From NCBI GenBank assembly GCA_965644295.1, contig CBFFRP010000075.1, forward strand, positions 1 to 64,000: 64,000 bases of DNA. The letters run 5' to 3'. The notes beneath the pieces are model-generated. The model was not told the DNA's origin, did not search any database, and saw only the letters and a list, made by a program, of their open reading frames with translations. Position 1 is the stretch's first letter. Each line of letters begins with the position of its first letter. The DNA comes from Paraphysomonas bandaiensis. Its lineage: Eukaryota > Chrysophyceae. Shown here piece by piece: positions 20,059 through 31,170 of this stretch. A program made the position numbers and the translations under genes.

Positions 20059-23000
20059 TCAAACCTCTCCATTTGATGGGCTGAACTGTGGGGAGTCTGC
20101 ATTCGTAACATCATTTGCTGGTGAAGGTAAGAACGGTTCATCCTTTTCTTCCTCGATAGCACTTACTGTTAATTCAGAGCAGAATCGATGAAACACGTCG
20201 TACAGCTTGTTTCTAACCTCCTTGGTTTTTGATACAATAATCACCTCGTGTAGCGGGGGGTTAGCGATAGTTATTGCGAGATCGTCCATCTGGTCGCTCG
20301 GGATAGCTGCAGCATTAGCAGAAGGATCAGATTTCTTGAACGGGTTTTCCTTGAGATTTATCGCCACAGATTGGCGGACATTGCGTTTGTAAGTGATTCC
20401 TCCCTTAGACACCTAAGACAAATTGTTACGCGCAAATATAGATATGGTGCATCCACCTTAGTGCTGCCACTCATATGGATTCCAAGTTTCGTTTTACTGA
20501 AAAGCCCGGTATTCCATTGGAGAATGTTATCGTCTACCAAACGAAAGGTCTTCTCAGTGGCGCTAGTACCATTGTGTCGACACTTTATTAAAGTCATCCC
20601 TTCCGTACTACGCAGAGTGTTGATAGCCTCACGATACTCTTTATCCCACTTTTTCTTCGCCATCACTCTACGAACTTTTAATTTCATGTAAAACTACAAC
20701 ACTTGAGGTCAACAAGTACTATGTTGGTAATGTCACTCACTCTCAAACGAAGACGTGACAGTCTCCTTTTCGCCGAAAGGTTTCGTGCAAGATAGCCACG
20801 ATAAATACGCTCCAACAATACTGCAGCAGACGTCCTCTGAGTGCTAGTTCGGATATTATCCATACAACTTCTCAGCTTCTCGTACACATCAGGTGCTGTT
20901 CGACTCAGGGCGCTCCGGAACGTGAACCCTCTCGTGAGTGCCTGTATCTTCTGTGCATATACCCGTGGCGGTACACCACGGAATCTGTTGTAGAGATTGA
21001 TATACCGACACCTTTCTATAAAGCGACGGGAAAAGGCCTGAAATCGTATTATATCCTCTCTTTTTTTCGCGTAATGCTTTTTCCCAAGATAGCATCTGGC
21101 TTCAGCCTGCCATTTGATAAAGCCCCTTCGAATAACTCTATACCTGCCCAAAGCAATATAACCTCTCATCGCACTCTGTACTGTACGGACAATCGCATTC
21201 AGTGCAACAGTTCTATTCTTCTCCAATACAAACAGTGTCGTAGGATCTTTTATGAAGACCTTCGTTACACCCATCTTGTAATCTACACCTTCTTTCCACT
21301 GTGGAGTCTCAAGAGGTGTAGAATATTTCCATTGCACAGGAGATGTGTTGTTAAGAATGCTCTTGCAATCTTCCACACAAGCATTGGGTTTCCACCGAGG
21401 CCATGTATGAGTGCTTAGTAGTCTATAGTGAGACACGAAATCTTTGAAAGTGGACCGGTAGCAATAGCCTGCCCTTCTGACTTTTATATTTTCCACGATG
21501 CCGAGATACTGGACTTGGTGAATAACCCTAGCTTGGTCCATAAAGTTGGGACTCTTTTCGTCATTCGGCTTAATACACCGCACGTAATGTGGTTTACACT
21601 TGCGTAGTGTTGATACGAGGTCCGTCAGATGTTTACGGAACTGCACACCAATGGTTGGAGGTCGTTTAGATTTCTCCTCATCCGACCGCCTGTCCGCGAA
21701 TAGCTCTGATACAAATGAGCTCTTGCTCGATCGCATGACTTTCATCACATCTTCGTATAGAGCGTCAGTATTTTTTTCGATAAAGTACGTTGCATTGTAG
21801 CACACATCACCAGCATAGTGGCGTATTCCAAATTTGAAAGTAGTTCTGTCTGAATTCTTTCGGGTATATACGTCCGGAGATATCATATTACTATTCCCGC
21901 CAAGTGCAGACTTTATAGTGCTCGTAAAAGTTTCAGCACTACAATTCTTGAATGACAATTGATCATCTAGAATAGATAGAATCCCAGGCTTCGACTCAAT
22001 TAAATCAACGACCACCTTGTTGTCAAAGTACTAGATATATTCGAATGAATAAAGGCCAATATTTTTCATACGAACGTACCTCGATGTGAGTCCACTCCAC
22101 TTTCTCCACCTCGTACTCCAGTTGCTCTGCACGCAAAGTCTGTTCGATAAAGAACTGCTGCAGCTTCTCGTTAACCCAATTGATGCAGAATTGCTCAAAG
22201 TGATTGTCCTGCGGATAAAATTGTCATGTTGATATCGCCGACTCTACACATGAAACAAACCTCAAATATCTCAAACCCGTATATGTCCAATACCCCAATG
22301 GTGCGTTTGTTCGGGCCGCGGTACTCGATATTAGTGTTGATTGCATTTACAATCCAAAGAAATAGTCTATTGTACAGTTCCTTCGCGAGAGTATCTCTGC
22401 ACGCTGCGGCTTCACACATGTCGTGGTAACGCACAGCCACAGTCACACGACGAGATCGACCGTCACCAGGAGGACCCAGCGGAGTAGAGTTGTCTGCCTG
22501 TCTTAATTTGTGTGCTACAATCGCTGCCTCTAGTGGACTTGGTTCAATGTGAAGGAGCATACAGCATCTTGCGAGCACATCGGGGTTGGTGATAGTCGCC
22601 GCTTCATCCGCGCCGTGGTCCTCGAAAGTAATATTACCGAGAGTTAGAATTCCAGACAGTGCCTGAAAGATATCCGATTGCATCCTATTACCGATTCCAA
22701 TTTTCTTCAAAGAATCCTTAAGCATAGGGAGCGTTAATTGTTGTTTGTCCCCACGCATTTTCTTGTCCGTGTATTGAAGGTAATGGTACGCCTGCGGTGG
22801 CTCCAATAGGTACTGCTCTCTATCTTTCTCCAAACTTCCCTGTGTAAGCAAGTGTAGGACATGAAAGTTACTCTCCTTCTCTCCCTGATGAACCAAACGG
22901 GCCTTCTCCAGTAGGTACGTTGACACTTTGCCACCGAGAAGGTTCCCAGTGCCATTGAACTGCAGCTCAAGGTATTTACCGAATCTCGAGGAGTTGTCGT

Positions 23001-24280
23001 TCCGTATTGTTTGACTGTTCCCAAAGGCTTCAAGAACGGGGTTACTCTCCAGAAGCTGAGCACGAATATCATTAAGTGACATGAGTTGAAGTGGGTTCAC
23101 AGCGTCTTCTCCGTCCATAGAAGGCACTGACTCTTCTAGCAGATCCATAGCCACGTGGTGGTAGTCGAATATGGACTGCGCACGGCGACGCTCTGTCTTC
23201 CTCGTGTCGTCCACGTACTGGACCTCCACCTCTACCAACTTCAGTGCCTGCTTGAACTGGGGAAAATGTAGATGTAACAACTCTGGCGTTTCCGCCTCTA
23301 CCTCCCCTGTAACTCCCCGAGCGATCTCTAGCAAGAACTCCTCCGTAATTGTGCCCATTTCCAGCAACTCAGATATCTCACTCATTGAGGAAACGTCGCT
23401 GATGGACACAAACTGCTCACCATCTTCCTCCTTACATAGACCCTCAAAAACTTCTCGGAGCTCCATTTCATTATCAGCACTGGAGCGGAGCAGCTCGACA
23501 TCAACTGCATTAGGGCGCAACGCGGCCAAGATATTCTTACTATTCCTGGACTTCACATTACGGCTGCGCAGCTTTCTGTTTACTGACTCCCTCTCAACAA
23601 GATCTGCCATACCGCGTACCACTCGGTCCTTGGCAGATAGACTCTGTTGAGATTCGATTCGTTCTGTCAGTGAAAGTCCACTTAGACTAGTTACCGACCC
23701 TTCTTCGGAAACTGTCAGCCGACGGACTGGTCCACTGCTGCTTGAAGATGCAGAGGAATCATTATCTATACACACAAGAGTCATAAACTTCATGAGCTGT
23801 TTGGCTGTCTCCGTTTTTCCTACATATTACAGCAAATTAACGGGTAGAAAACACAGTTTTGCGTTCACCAGCGCCGGACTCGCCCGTTACAATAATCGCC
23901 TGACTGTCCCCATATTCCAGCATGTTCTTGTATGCATCCCCTGCTATTTTAAATATATGGGGTACCACTTCTAAAGGCGAAGACTTGTAATAATGTTTAG
24001 TAACATCTTCCGAATAGATAGACTGTCCTCCTTTCATAATAAGGCGGTACGGATTGACGGCTATGAGCACAGGTCCGATAGACGTGTACATATCATCATT
24101 ATCGAATCGAGATCGTAATATGGTTGCAACAGCCTCAGCAGTAATATCACTCAACAGCACCAGATCTAATACACAGTGTTACTACTACGATAATGCCCGC
24201 ATATCACACACTGCACCTTCCTGTCGTCCCTCTGTCATAGTGGGCTTATAGCATAACTTCTGTTCCTCTGTGAGCACCAT
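20059..24280 (-). CDS. Unconventional myosin heavy chain with a PH-like tail (seven exons)
   Basis: About 1309 residues; introns at 24166-24216, 23820-23868, 22209-22260, 22031-22079, 20694-20740 and 20413-20456 (44-52 nt). The motor has an intact P-loop GESGAGKT (~116-123, split by intron 2), switch [10 protein letters not shown], switch [11 protein letters not shown] and the [13 protein letters not shown] helix. Between the P-loop helix and NPVLEAFGN there are about 250 residues where most myosins have a few tens. This segment is Ser-rich and acidic, then helical. IQ-type motifs follow at ~955-1105 ([25 protein letters not shown]). The tail (~1115-1290) has strands that look like a PH or TH1 lipid-binding domain. 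It should be an actin-based motor at membranes. I cannot assign the class. Confidence 0.92.
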
Positions 24281-25091
24281 GTCTTAGAGACACACACTGA
24301 TAGAGTCACTGAGATCAAATTAAACGATAACTACTCTGTTAACTGGATACACCGGCAGTCACTTGGATTGTCAGGCGGCTGGTAGCACTCAAAGGGCTCG
24401 AATAATCTCTTGAGTAACGCTCTCCAAAATTACACATGCATACACATAAGAATTCCTACTCCTGCCTGTATACAGCAGTGTATATGGATATGTACAGTGG
24501 ATGTATGTATGCGTATCCCTGTATTGCAATCCTGAATACAGTCGGTATAATACGAAATACAATCGGGTTGGAAGGTTCGACATAGCCAACATTATGGTAA
24601 CGTTCAACGCTCATGAAAACTGGGGCTTAAGATTCATCACCAGTGAGGAACATCGATGTTGCTAGAATGCCATCTAAGTTTCATGTATTAAGCCACTGAA
24701 TGTGGCACTTATAGTCTACAGCTCAACTTACTGTAGTACTTCTTCGCTTTTTCGAGAAAATGTTAGAAAAAATACGTACGTATACATCAGAATACATATA
24801 GGGGAGATATATGAGAATACGGTATGTGAGTGCTACTCTGTCACTGCACGCGTATGACGATGAGTGGTGAAAAAACAGGCACATCGAAACATTTCATCTA
24901 AAAAAAATAGAATTTTTAACGACTATGTACAGCAGAAGGCCTCATCGCATATACACAGACGCTGATATCAATACACTTACTTATTGAGCGATATCTGCTG
25001 AGAGCGTGAGTTGGGTTAGGTTTTGATTCTCTTCTGCGCGTAGGTGCATGTTGTAGCTGTAGATTGTATTGAATTCATAGCTATTTTCAAG
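24281..25091. other. Intergenic region between myosin and VMP1
   Basis: This 0.8-kb stretch separates two divergent genes. It holds GTATAC/TGTACA-type palindromes at 24470-24520 and again at about 24775-24800. Otherwise it is AT-rich and non-coding. No RNA gene was recognised. Confidence 0.5.
24470..24530. promoter_or_regulatory. GTATAC/GTACA palindromes upstream of myosin
   Basis: CTGTATACAGCAG (containing the palindrome CTGTATACAG), ATGTACAGTGGATGTATGT and similar motifs lie 190-250 bp upstream of the myosin start. A second small cluster with ACGTACGTATAC near 24775 lies on the VMP1 side. Confidence 0.4.
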
Positions 25092-27154
25092 ATGAGCATG
25101 GGGGACATAACTCCACAAGAAATAGCTGATCTAGAACAAGAATGGAAGGAAGAAAGAATGAAAATAACCTTGTGGCAGAGGCCGCGACAGACTCTTGTTC
25201 TGTTTGGGTCGGCCATGTGTTCAGTGATAGATAAGTCAGTGCGATATGTCATGTCGCATCCTGTCGTTCTTCGATTTCTTGGCCCGTTGTGCTTGCTATG
25301 GATTTTATTGGAGTTTATTCCGGGGCCGTACACTGAATTTATTGATGGAATTGAATTTTGTATAGAGTATGTTGTGTGGTGGGTTGGTTTAGGAATCCTG
25401 TCTTCCATTGGTTTGGGCAGTGGTTTACAGACAGGTTGCGTAATATACTCATTCCCAAAGCTGTGTTAACTGTGTTATCTGAAGGAGTTTTGTTCCTCTT
25501 CCCGCACATCATAAGAGTATGTTTGACTGCACAAACTTGTAAATCACTTCGTTTTAAATCACTTGGTGCAATCTGGTTTCGACGCTCTCACGACTTGTTC
25601 AAGTGCATTCCACACGGCGAAGGCGAACCTGAGGCCCCAGCCGCAAGCTTTATAGGTTGTTATTTACATTACCACTTAGATGAAATGTCTTATATTTTGT
25701 AGGTGTTTGGCTGTTGGTTTTGCTCCCCAGCTTTCTTCAAGCTACAGGTAGAATATTGTATAGAATTGGAGTATAAGTGTGTGACACCATGGTGTACAGG
25801 AACTGCAATAGGCGAGATCCCGCCTTATTGGATGACACGCGCTGCAAGGGAAGCCGCTATAGAGGCTGGTGACAGGAGTGAGGTATAGTGTGCTGCTATC
25901 GTCATATTTTTGTATAACAGATACTACTCAGATGCCTGAGGAGTTAGAGACAAACTCCAAGTACAGCTTGGTTAACAGGGTGAAGGGACGTATGATCCAT
26001 TTCCTCCGGACCCATGGGTTCATGGGAGTATTTCTCATGGCTGCCTGGCCGAATTTTGCCTTTGATCTTTGCGGTATATGTTGCGGCCATTTTCTTATGC
26101 CCTTCTGGACATTCTTCGGGGCTACATTTCTAGGTATGTCTGAAATTTATTTTTAAATTTTTATGTACTGACTTAGCATTAGGGAAAGCTTGCGTGAGGA
26201 ATACATACCAGACACTACTCATGGTCACTCTTTTCAGGTATGAACCACGAGTCCGCGTCATATGTATTGGCTCTGATATTCATTATTCTAGTGAGCGTTA
26301 CCTGGAAGTGTTCATCCGGACTTTGCAACGGCTTGTACCAGATGGCCTGCATCTGGATGCCTACATCCGGGAGGCGCTTGAGGAGTTTCAGGAGAGTTCA
26401 CAAAGAGAGATTCAGCAACAGGAGGGGGGAGAAGAAGTAAATACACACTCGTCTCATGGGCATTCAGCCCTTGCTCATGCATGGAGTATATTAATGACTG
26501 TGATTCTTGTGTACTTCAGCTTGTCATGTGTTCAACATTTTGCACAGTTTTACCAAGCCATGATTGACAAGGTAGGAGCGGTTACTTTTTTTTGTCAATT
26601 ATAATCGGCTGATACAGGAAAAGTCGGACTCTTATAAGATGCAACTCGCACCGCATGTTCGACGTGGTCTTACTTCACCAGTCTCTGGGAGGATCAAGTT
26701 GCCTCCGCCCACCCCTAAGAGCAAAATCAAGGCTCCCCCCCCTACCCCAACCCCTCCTAGTTCCCAGGACACGACATTGTTTCGTGCCTGTCCCAACACT
26801 GCTTCTCCTTCACCTGGTGAGCCATATTGTCGGTCCCCTCCGCCGAACCTGGAACTCTACTGTAGTGGTAACTCGAACACTCCTCTACGAGAAACTATCC
26901 CGGAAGAGAGTAGTAGTTGTGACTCTAGTCCTATCGATGATCACGGTATTATGTCATATTCTCCCTCACCTCCTCGAAGAGGGATCATTAGGACGGGAGT
27001 CCTTTCCACAGTTGATAAAAATAAACTGCGCTACAGCAGTTATTCCGAGAACAGTATAAGCGCGCACTATATTACAGACAGTATACTGGCAACCAAAGTG
27101 GACAGAGTCATGTGTAGACCATCAGAGGAAGAAATTGAAAATAAATGCAAATAG
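25092..27154 (+). CDS. VMP1: VMP1/TMEM49-family ER membrane protein (eight exons)
   Basis: About 573 residues; introns at 25435-25484, 25656-25702, 25748-25799, 25878-25920, 26134-26182, 26238-26291 and 26572-26617. The family core is clear: GLGILSSIGLGSGLQTG, LFLFPHIIRV, GTAIGEIPPYWMTRAAR and AAWPNFAFDLCGICCGHFLMP. Several hydrophobic segments include one near the N-terminus and one at about residue 365. VMP1 proteins are ER scramblases of the VTT/DedA superfamily, needed for autophagosome formation, lipid transfer and ER contacts. The last ~170 residues (Pro/Ser-rich, PPPTPKSK-type) are an extension beyond the usual ~400-residue family length. The start at 25092 (MSMGDIT) is preferred over an upstream in-frame ATG at 25044. 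Confidence 0.93.
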
Positions 27155-27640
27155 CGTATCTCCTTACTGTTGTGTAGTGTGTAGTATAGAGTGTATCGAC
27201 GTAGTGAATGCAGATAAAGAGCTGTGAGGCCAACTCAACAGTATTATCCTATTCCAAGTAATTTATCGATAGTTACTTATTCTTTTTTTTTGTTTGCTTG
27301 GTCTTTCCTGACAGTCGAGATGTCGTAATATGCATGTTGTAAACATGATAGTTGAAATTCACGACTTAATGTAACAGTAAAATTTCTGATCTGTACGATT
27401 AGTATCAGTAAATTGGTTATTACATACCACTACCCATGTTTCAGTTTAATAAACGTTTCTTCATCAGGTTCTACATGTGCTGGGCACTGGTCTACAACCA
27501 CTTGTTCACTGATTATAATCACAACTGACAAGCTCACGTAAAATAAACGACAGAGTGGGCAGACAACGCAACCATCCTTCCTAATGGAAATACGTCTAGA
27601 AACTATACTTTACTATACATAAATCTTAAATATTTTTTTC
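27155..27640. other. Convergent intergenic spacer between VMP1 and the prefoldin gene
   Basis: This AT-rich DNA lies between the ends of two convergent genes. AATAAA-type signals are seen near 27450 (plus strand). No ORF or repeat of note. Confidence 0.4.
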
Positions 27641-27642
27641 TA

Positions 27643-28149
27643 TTTCGTGGAGTAAACCTAAAGACTACCTCAACCAAAGAGTTAGTGAATCTCCTGAAGC
27701 ATAAATATCTCACTTACATCATTTATATCCGCTTCAACTTGCTCACACTTCTCTTTTAGAATGACTATTTTTCTTCTCAATATATCCTTTCTTTTCCCTG
27801 TAACTGATAGAGCTGTTTCTGTGTCCAATTCAACGTGGAAACCCATTCCAACATTCAGATAAAAGGTATTCAAAGTATCTAACTCGCCTGCCACTGAGTA
27901 TCCCTCACCAATACTAGGATACGCCTTAAAATTAGGGCCTGATTTCTTTATTTCATCCACTATTCGTTCAAACTTCTCGTATTCCTTCAACTCATTCGAT
28001 ACTTCTGCAAGAATTCCACACAAATTATCTCTAAGGGGCTTCAAGTCACTCTCCACAAATGTCTGTAGCTTACTGCGCTTATCAGACAGATCTATACTAT
28101 CTTCCATTATCCTCACTTTCGGGTGATATGATAGTTTCGTTAATATCAA
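27643..28149 (-). CDS. UXT-like alpha-class prefoldin
   Basis: The continuous frame ends at 27682 (155 residues). Two helices flank a short beta-hairpin region with YSVAGELDTLNTFYLNVGMG and FHVELDTETALSV. This matches alpha-class prefoldins of the UXT type, in which a G-x-GFFLEL-like strand precedes the second helix. UXT acts in the R2TP/prefoldin-like co-chaperone complex. At the 3' end, a GTAAGT donor after INDV's AAT-GAT codons, with acceptor TTTAG near 27657, would replace the last nine codons by a short tail ending near 27643. I consider this more likely than the unspliced end. The start could be 28149 or the internal ATG at 28107 (MEDSIDLSD). Confidence 0.72.
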
Positions 28150-28254
28150 GATATGATGCTGGAGGCTCTCACAGGTGCTACTATAACACTAGAGAGATAG
28201 TGATGGAGTCCAGGAGGTCCCAACATCTACACATGCATTCCATCCCCATACACT

Positions 28255-28460
28255 GCAATGCATGTATTTCGCTATATACTGCTGGTATACCGATGTATAT
28301 TTTTGCTGTACCGCTGTACGCTATGTATGTACCCCCCCCTACCACACACCATATACACATACAGTACTGTACACTTTGTTATGGTACCCTCTTGTGCTGT
28401 GCTGTACTGTACATACAGTAGATACACATACGGCACATACACACTGCACATATTCTACTT
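28255..28460. promoter_or_regulatory. Bidirectional upstream region with GTATAC/GTACA palindromes
   Basis: This lies between the minus-strand prefoldin gene and plus-strand IWS1. It contains GGTATACCGATG, GCTGTACCGCTGTACGC, ATGTATGTACC and TACTGTACATACAG. Only ~435 bp separate the two start codons, so a shared promoter is likely. Confidence 0.5.
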
Positions 28461-28584
28461 CAGCAGCGCACGAAGCTCCTCTGTATAAGTCATGTAACAT
28501 ATACGCAGATACCATAATTATATATACGCACTACAATCAAATAGTTGATTTCATAATTATTTACTCTCCCCATTGAATCTGACC

Positions 28585-30055
28585 ATGAGCCAGTCCCAGT
28601 CTGAACTGAAGGCGGCTATTCTAAGCGTGTTCGGAGAGAGTGACAGTGAGTCTGATAGTGAGACGATCACTCCATTACCCACACCTAAAATAACAACTAA
28701 GAGCACTGATCTTGATGATAATGATCTCTTTGAGTCCGATGAAGAAGACAGCGCTCCTCCGCCGACACAGAAGTTGTCTCGTCTCCAAAAGTCGAGTAGT
28801 GTATCGTCTAAGAAGCGACCTCGACAAGAGGGATCTTCTAAAAGCAATCGTCACAAACTACAGAAGAAAGATTCTATCAGTAAGAGTGGTAATGACGAGT
28901 TACAAAATGATTCTGAAGACGAATATGATTCTGATGGTGAGGGGGTGCGTACTAAGGAAGACGACGCTTTTATTGATCAGGATGATGACGATCTTGATCT
29001 CCTCCGGGAATATGAAAATGATAATGCGGACTTCAGAGATGATCGGCCAGAATATTCATTACCGAAAGGCCGCGGCGGGAGTGGAGGCTTACTCCCAACT
29101 CAGACTACTCCTGCTGTAAAGGACGACCCGCTGTCTCAGGCTCTCGCAGATATGAAAAAGAAAAAACACCAAGAGTTATCCGAAGCACAGAAAGGTGAAT
29201 TAGCAGGCAATGTATTGCACCGAATGGACGAGGCTTATAATAAAGACAAGATCTTGTACGAGCAAGAGCAGCCTGCTGTATCGAAACTGCAGATTCTCCC
29301 CAAAGTTCGGAAAATGCTACTCAACAAGCAGATGCAGAGTACATTACTGGATTACGATTTGTTGTCAGTTCTGAAAGCTTGGATTGAACCACCTAGTAAG
29401 ACATCCCTTGTTGGTCTAACTGTCCGAAAGGAGATATATGATATTTTATATTTTTTGCCTTGTCATTCAGAACATATTAAGAGGAGTGGCATTGGTACGT
29501 CTCAGGCATGTTATGTGGATATTATGTGTTATATATGTTTACGTAGGCAAGACACTAGTATCCATTCTCCAACATAAACATGAGACCGCAGCAAACAAAG
29601 CTAAAATTCGGAGTATCATTGAAAAATGGAAACGGCCCATTTTCAACAAGTCCCTCGACATGCGGAGCATGAATGCTCGAGAGCGAATGATGCATGAAAC
29701 AGAGGATGAAGCCCTTCACCGCCGATCAAAATTATTAAATAGTGCTCGTGGGGGGTTAACAGGTGCATCTGATTCTCAGGGATCTCTTGATGACCTACTT
29801 GGAACGTCTCGACAGGAGCCTACTGTGGATGCGTATGCTCGTGTTCGCTGTCCCACCAGTAACGGATTTATGTTTTCTTCGTCTTCTGTTGGTGTAGGTG
29901 CCCCCAGTGGAATCAACATTTTGAAGAAAAAGAATGAGGACGAAGCTGGAGTAAAGGGTAAACTAGAAAAGACTCTGAAAAGTTTGAAAGCTTCGTCAGG
30001 CAAGAAGAACTTCAGGATGATTAGTGCCGCTGTAACTGCCAAAGATAAGGCGTGA
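28585..30055 (+). CDS. IWS1: IWS1/Spn1 transcription elongation factor (two exons)
   Basis: About 472 residues; one intron at 29495-29546 (52 nt). The N-terminal ~200 residues are acidic and Ser-rich with SDSESDSE-type patches, as in IWS1 proteins that bind histones and Spt6. The conserved core (~residues 220-340) contains LLSVLKAWIEPP, YDILYFLPCHSEHIKRSGIGK and IIEKWKRPIF, the TFIIS-N/LW fold of Spn1. IWS1 links Spt6 to elongating RNA polymerase II. The start at 28585 is the first ATG in frame. Tandem AATAAA signals follow at about 30128-30150. Confidence 0.93.
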
Positions 30056-31018
30056 ATATGTGTCGGCGAGAAATAACGAATAGTTCATATATTATTTCAA
30101 CAAAAAAGTGCATGATAGTATGAATTTTAATAAATATGCCGTTTCAAATAAAATCATATTATTGGGCGACATTGTCGACGTTTTGAAAGAAATATTGTAT
30201 TATCATATTATCTGACAGAATGATTTCTTGCGAAATATTGGCACAATAATTCTATACTTACTTCGAACGATATTGTATCACTGAATTTAATCCTGCCAGT
30301 TCTCCGGTATGCTGAGTATTGCTTGCTTGTAAGCAATTAAAAGTTATGTACGAGGTATGAGCTTGTTACTTTATGATAACTCGAATTACACGTTGGGAAA
30401 TCAAGGATAATGTTGGATGTTGGTAACACACACAGCGCGTGTTAGTATGCTGGCATGCTTGACAACTGACTACTCCTAGCGATCTTAAAGTCCTTTTCCT
30501 CTTAAGAAGGGAACGATATAAATCGCGATGATTGGGTAGTCCATACTAGGAATATATAACACCAGAGTTAAATCTGTGTGCTAGTCTAGTCAAAGAAGAT
30601 GACAATGTCGACTAGCTGATGAAAAGACACCAACCTCATCATGAACAAAAGCGAATACGCACTACACACGACCACACCAACTAAGTACCGCTGCTTGAAG
30701 CATATTTACTCCACAACTAATTGTGTAGAAATTAACATGAGTGATCTGCGCACTATTGACAATTGACCATTTTCAGATGATTAAGATCGTTGTAAGAGAA
30801 GTTTAAGTTAGTCAAACTAGATAGATTACTTTAGTATGATTGTATACACAATTGTGTGTGTTGTCATGTAACACATGTCAACAACATGATAAATTATTTC
30901 GTTCATGTCAACCACTGCTCAACTTCCGTATCTTGAATCGTCATGATATAATACTTCAGCTTCACAGTTATAGCTATATAGCACCTTTGACTATTGACTA
31001 CGTATTACTGTTTTTCAC
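30056..31018. other. Intergenic region with a hAT relic and a solo-LTR-like repeat
   Basis: No gene is seen. A shortened hAT C-terminal fragment sits at 30650-30760. A copia-like LTR-type repeat runs from about 30800 to 31073. The rest is AT-rich and unremarkable. Confidence 0.5.
30650..30760 (+). pseudogene. hAT transposase C-terminal fragment with internal deletion
   Basis: The reading TKYRCLKHIYSTTNCVE, then INMSDLR, matches the relic at 18252-18440 but lacks the ERLFSRA segment. It belongs to the same hAT family and is too short to be functional. Confidence 0.6.
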
Positions 31019-31073
31019 ATTGTATTTAACGTATTCTACAGTACTATCTTAGAGAACCATACGTATTCCAACA
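30800..31073 (-). repeat. Solo-LTR-like repeat, copy A
   Basis: It is similar over ~250 bp to about 46015-46269 (shared GTGTTGTCATGTAA, CTTCCGTATCTTGAATCGTC, TTTTTCACATTGTATTTAAC). On the minus strand it begins TGTTGGAATACG, a start common among copia-type LTRs. The LINE at 31075 was inserted at its very end. Confidence 0.5.
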
Positions 31074-31074
31074 C
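31019..31074. repeat. Left copy of the 56-bp direct repeat flanking the LINE
   Basis: The segment starting ATTGTATTTAACGTATTC and ending ATTCCAACAC is identical to 45793-45848. It is read as a long target-site duplication made by target-primed reverse transcription. The sequence also belongs to solo-LTR-like copy A, which identifies it as the pre-insertion site. Confidence 0.8.
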
Positions 31075-31170
31075 TCCTCCTCAATGTAGAAACGAGTAAT
31101 CGTCATTATACTGCAGCCGGAGACCACCCTCAACACCGCACGTACACGACAGCGGGCAATTCCCCACCTG

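Noticed and set aside
23837-24160. Apparent mutation of the myosin P-loop to [10 protein letters not shown]
   Set aside because: A 49-nt intron (23820-23868, GT-AG) interrupts the motif; splicing gives the normal GESGAGKT, so the odd residues are intron read-through.
27682-27720. Prefoldin C-terminus ending in EIFMLQEIH
   Set aside because: These codons follow a strong GTAAGT donor, so they are more likely intronic; kept as an alternative end only.
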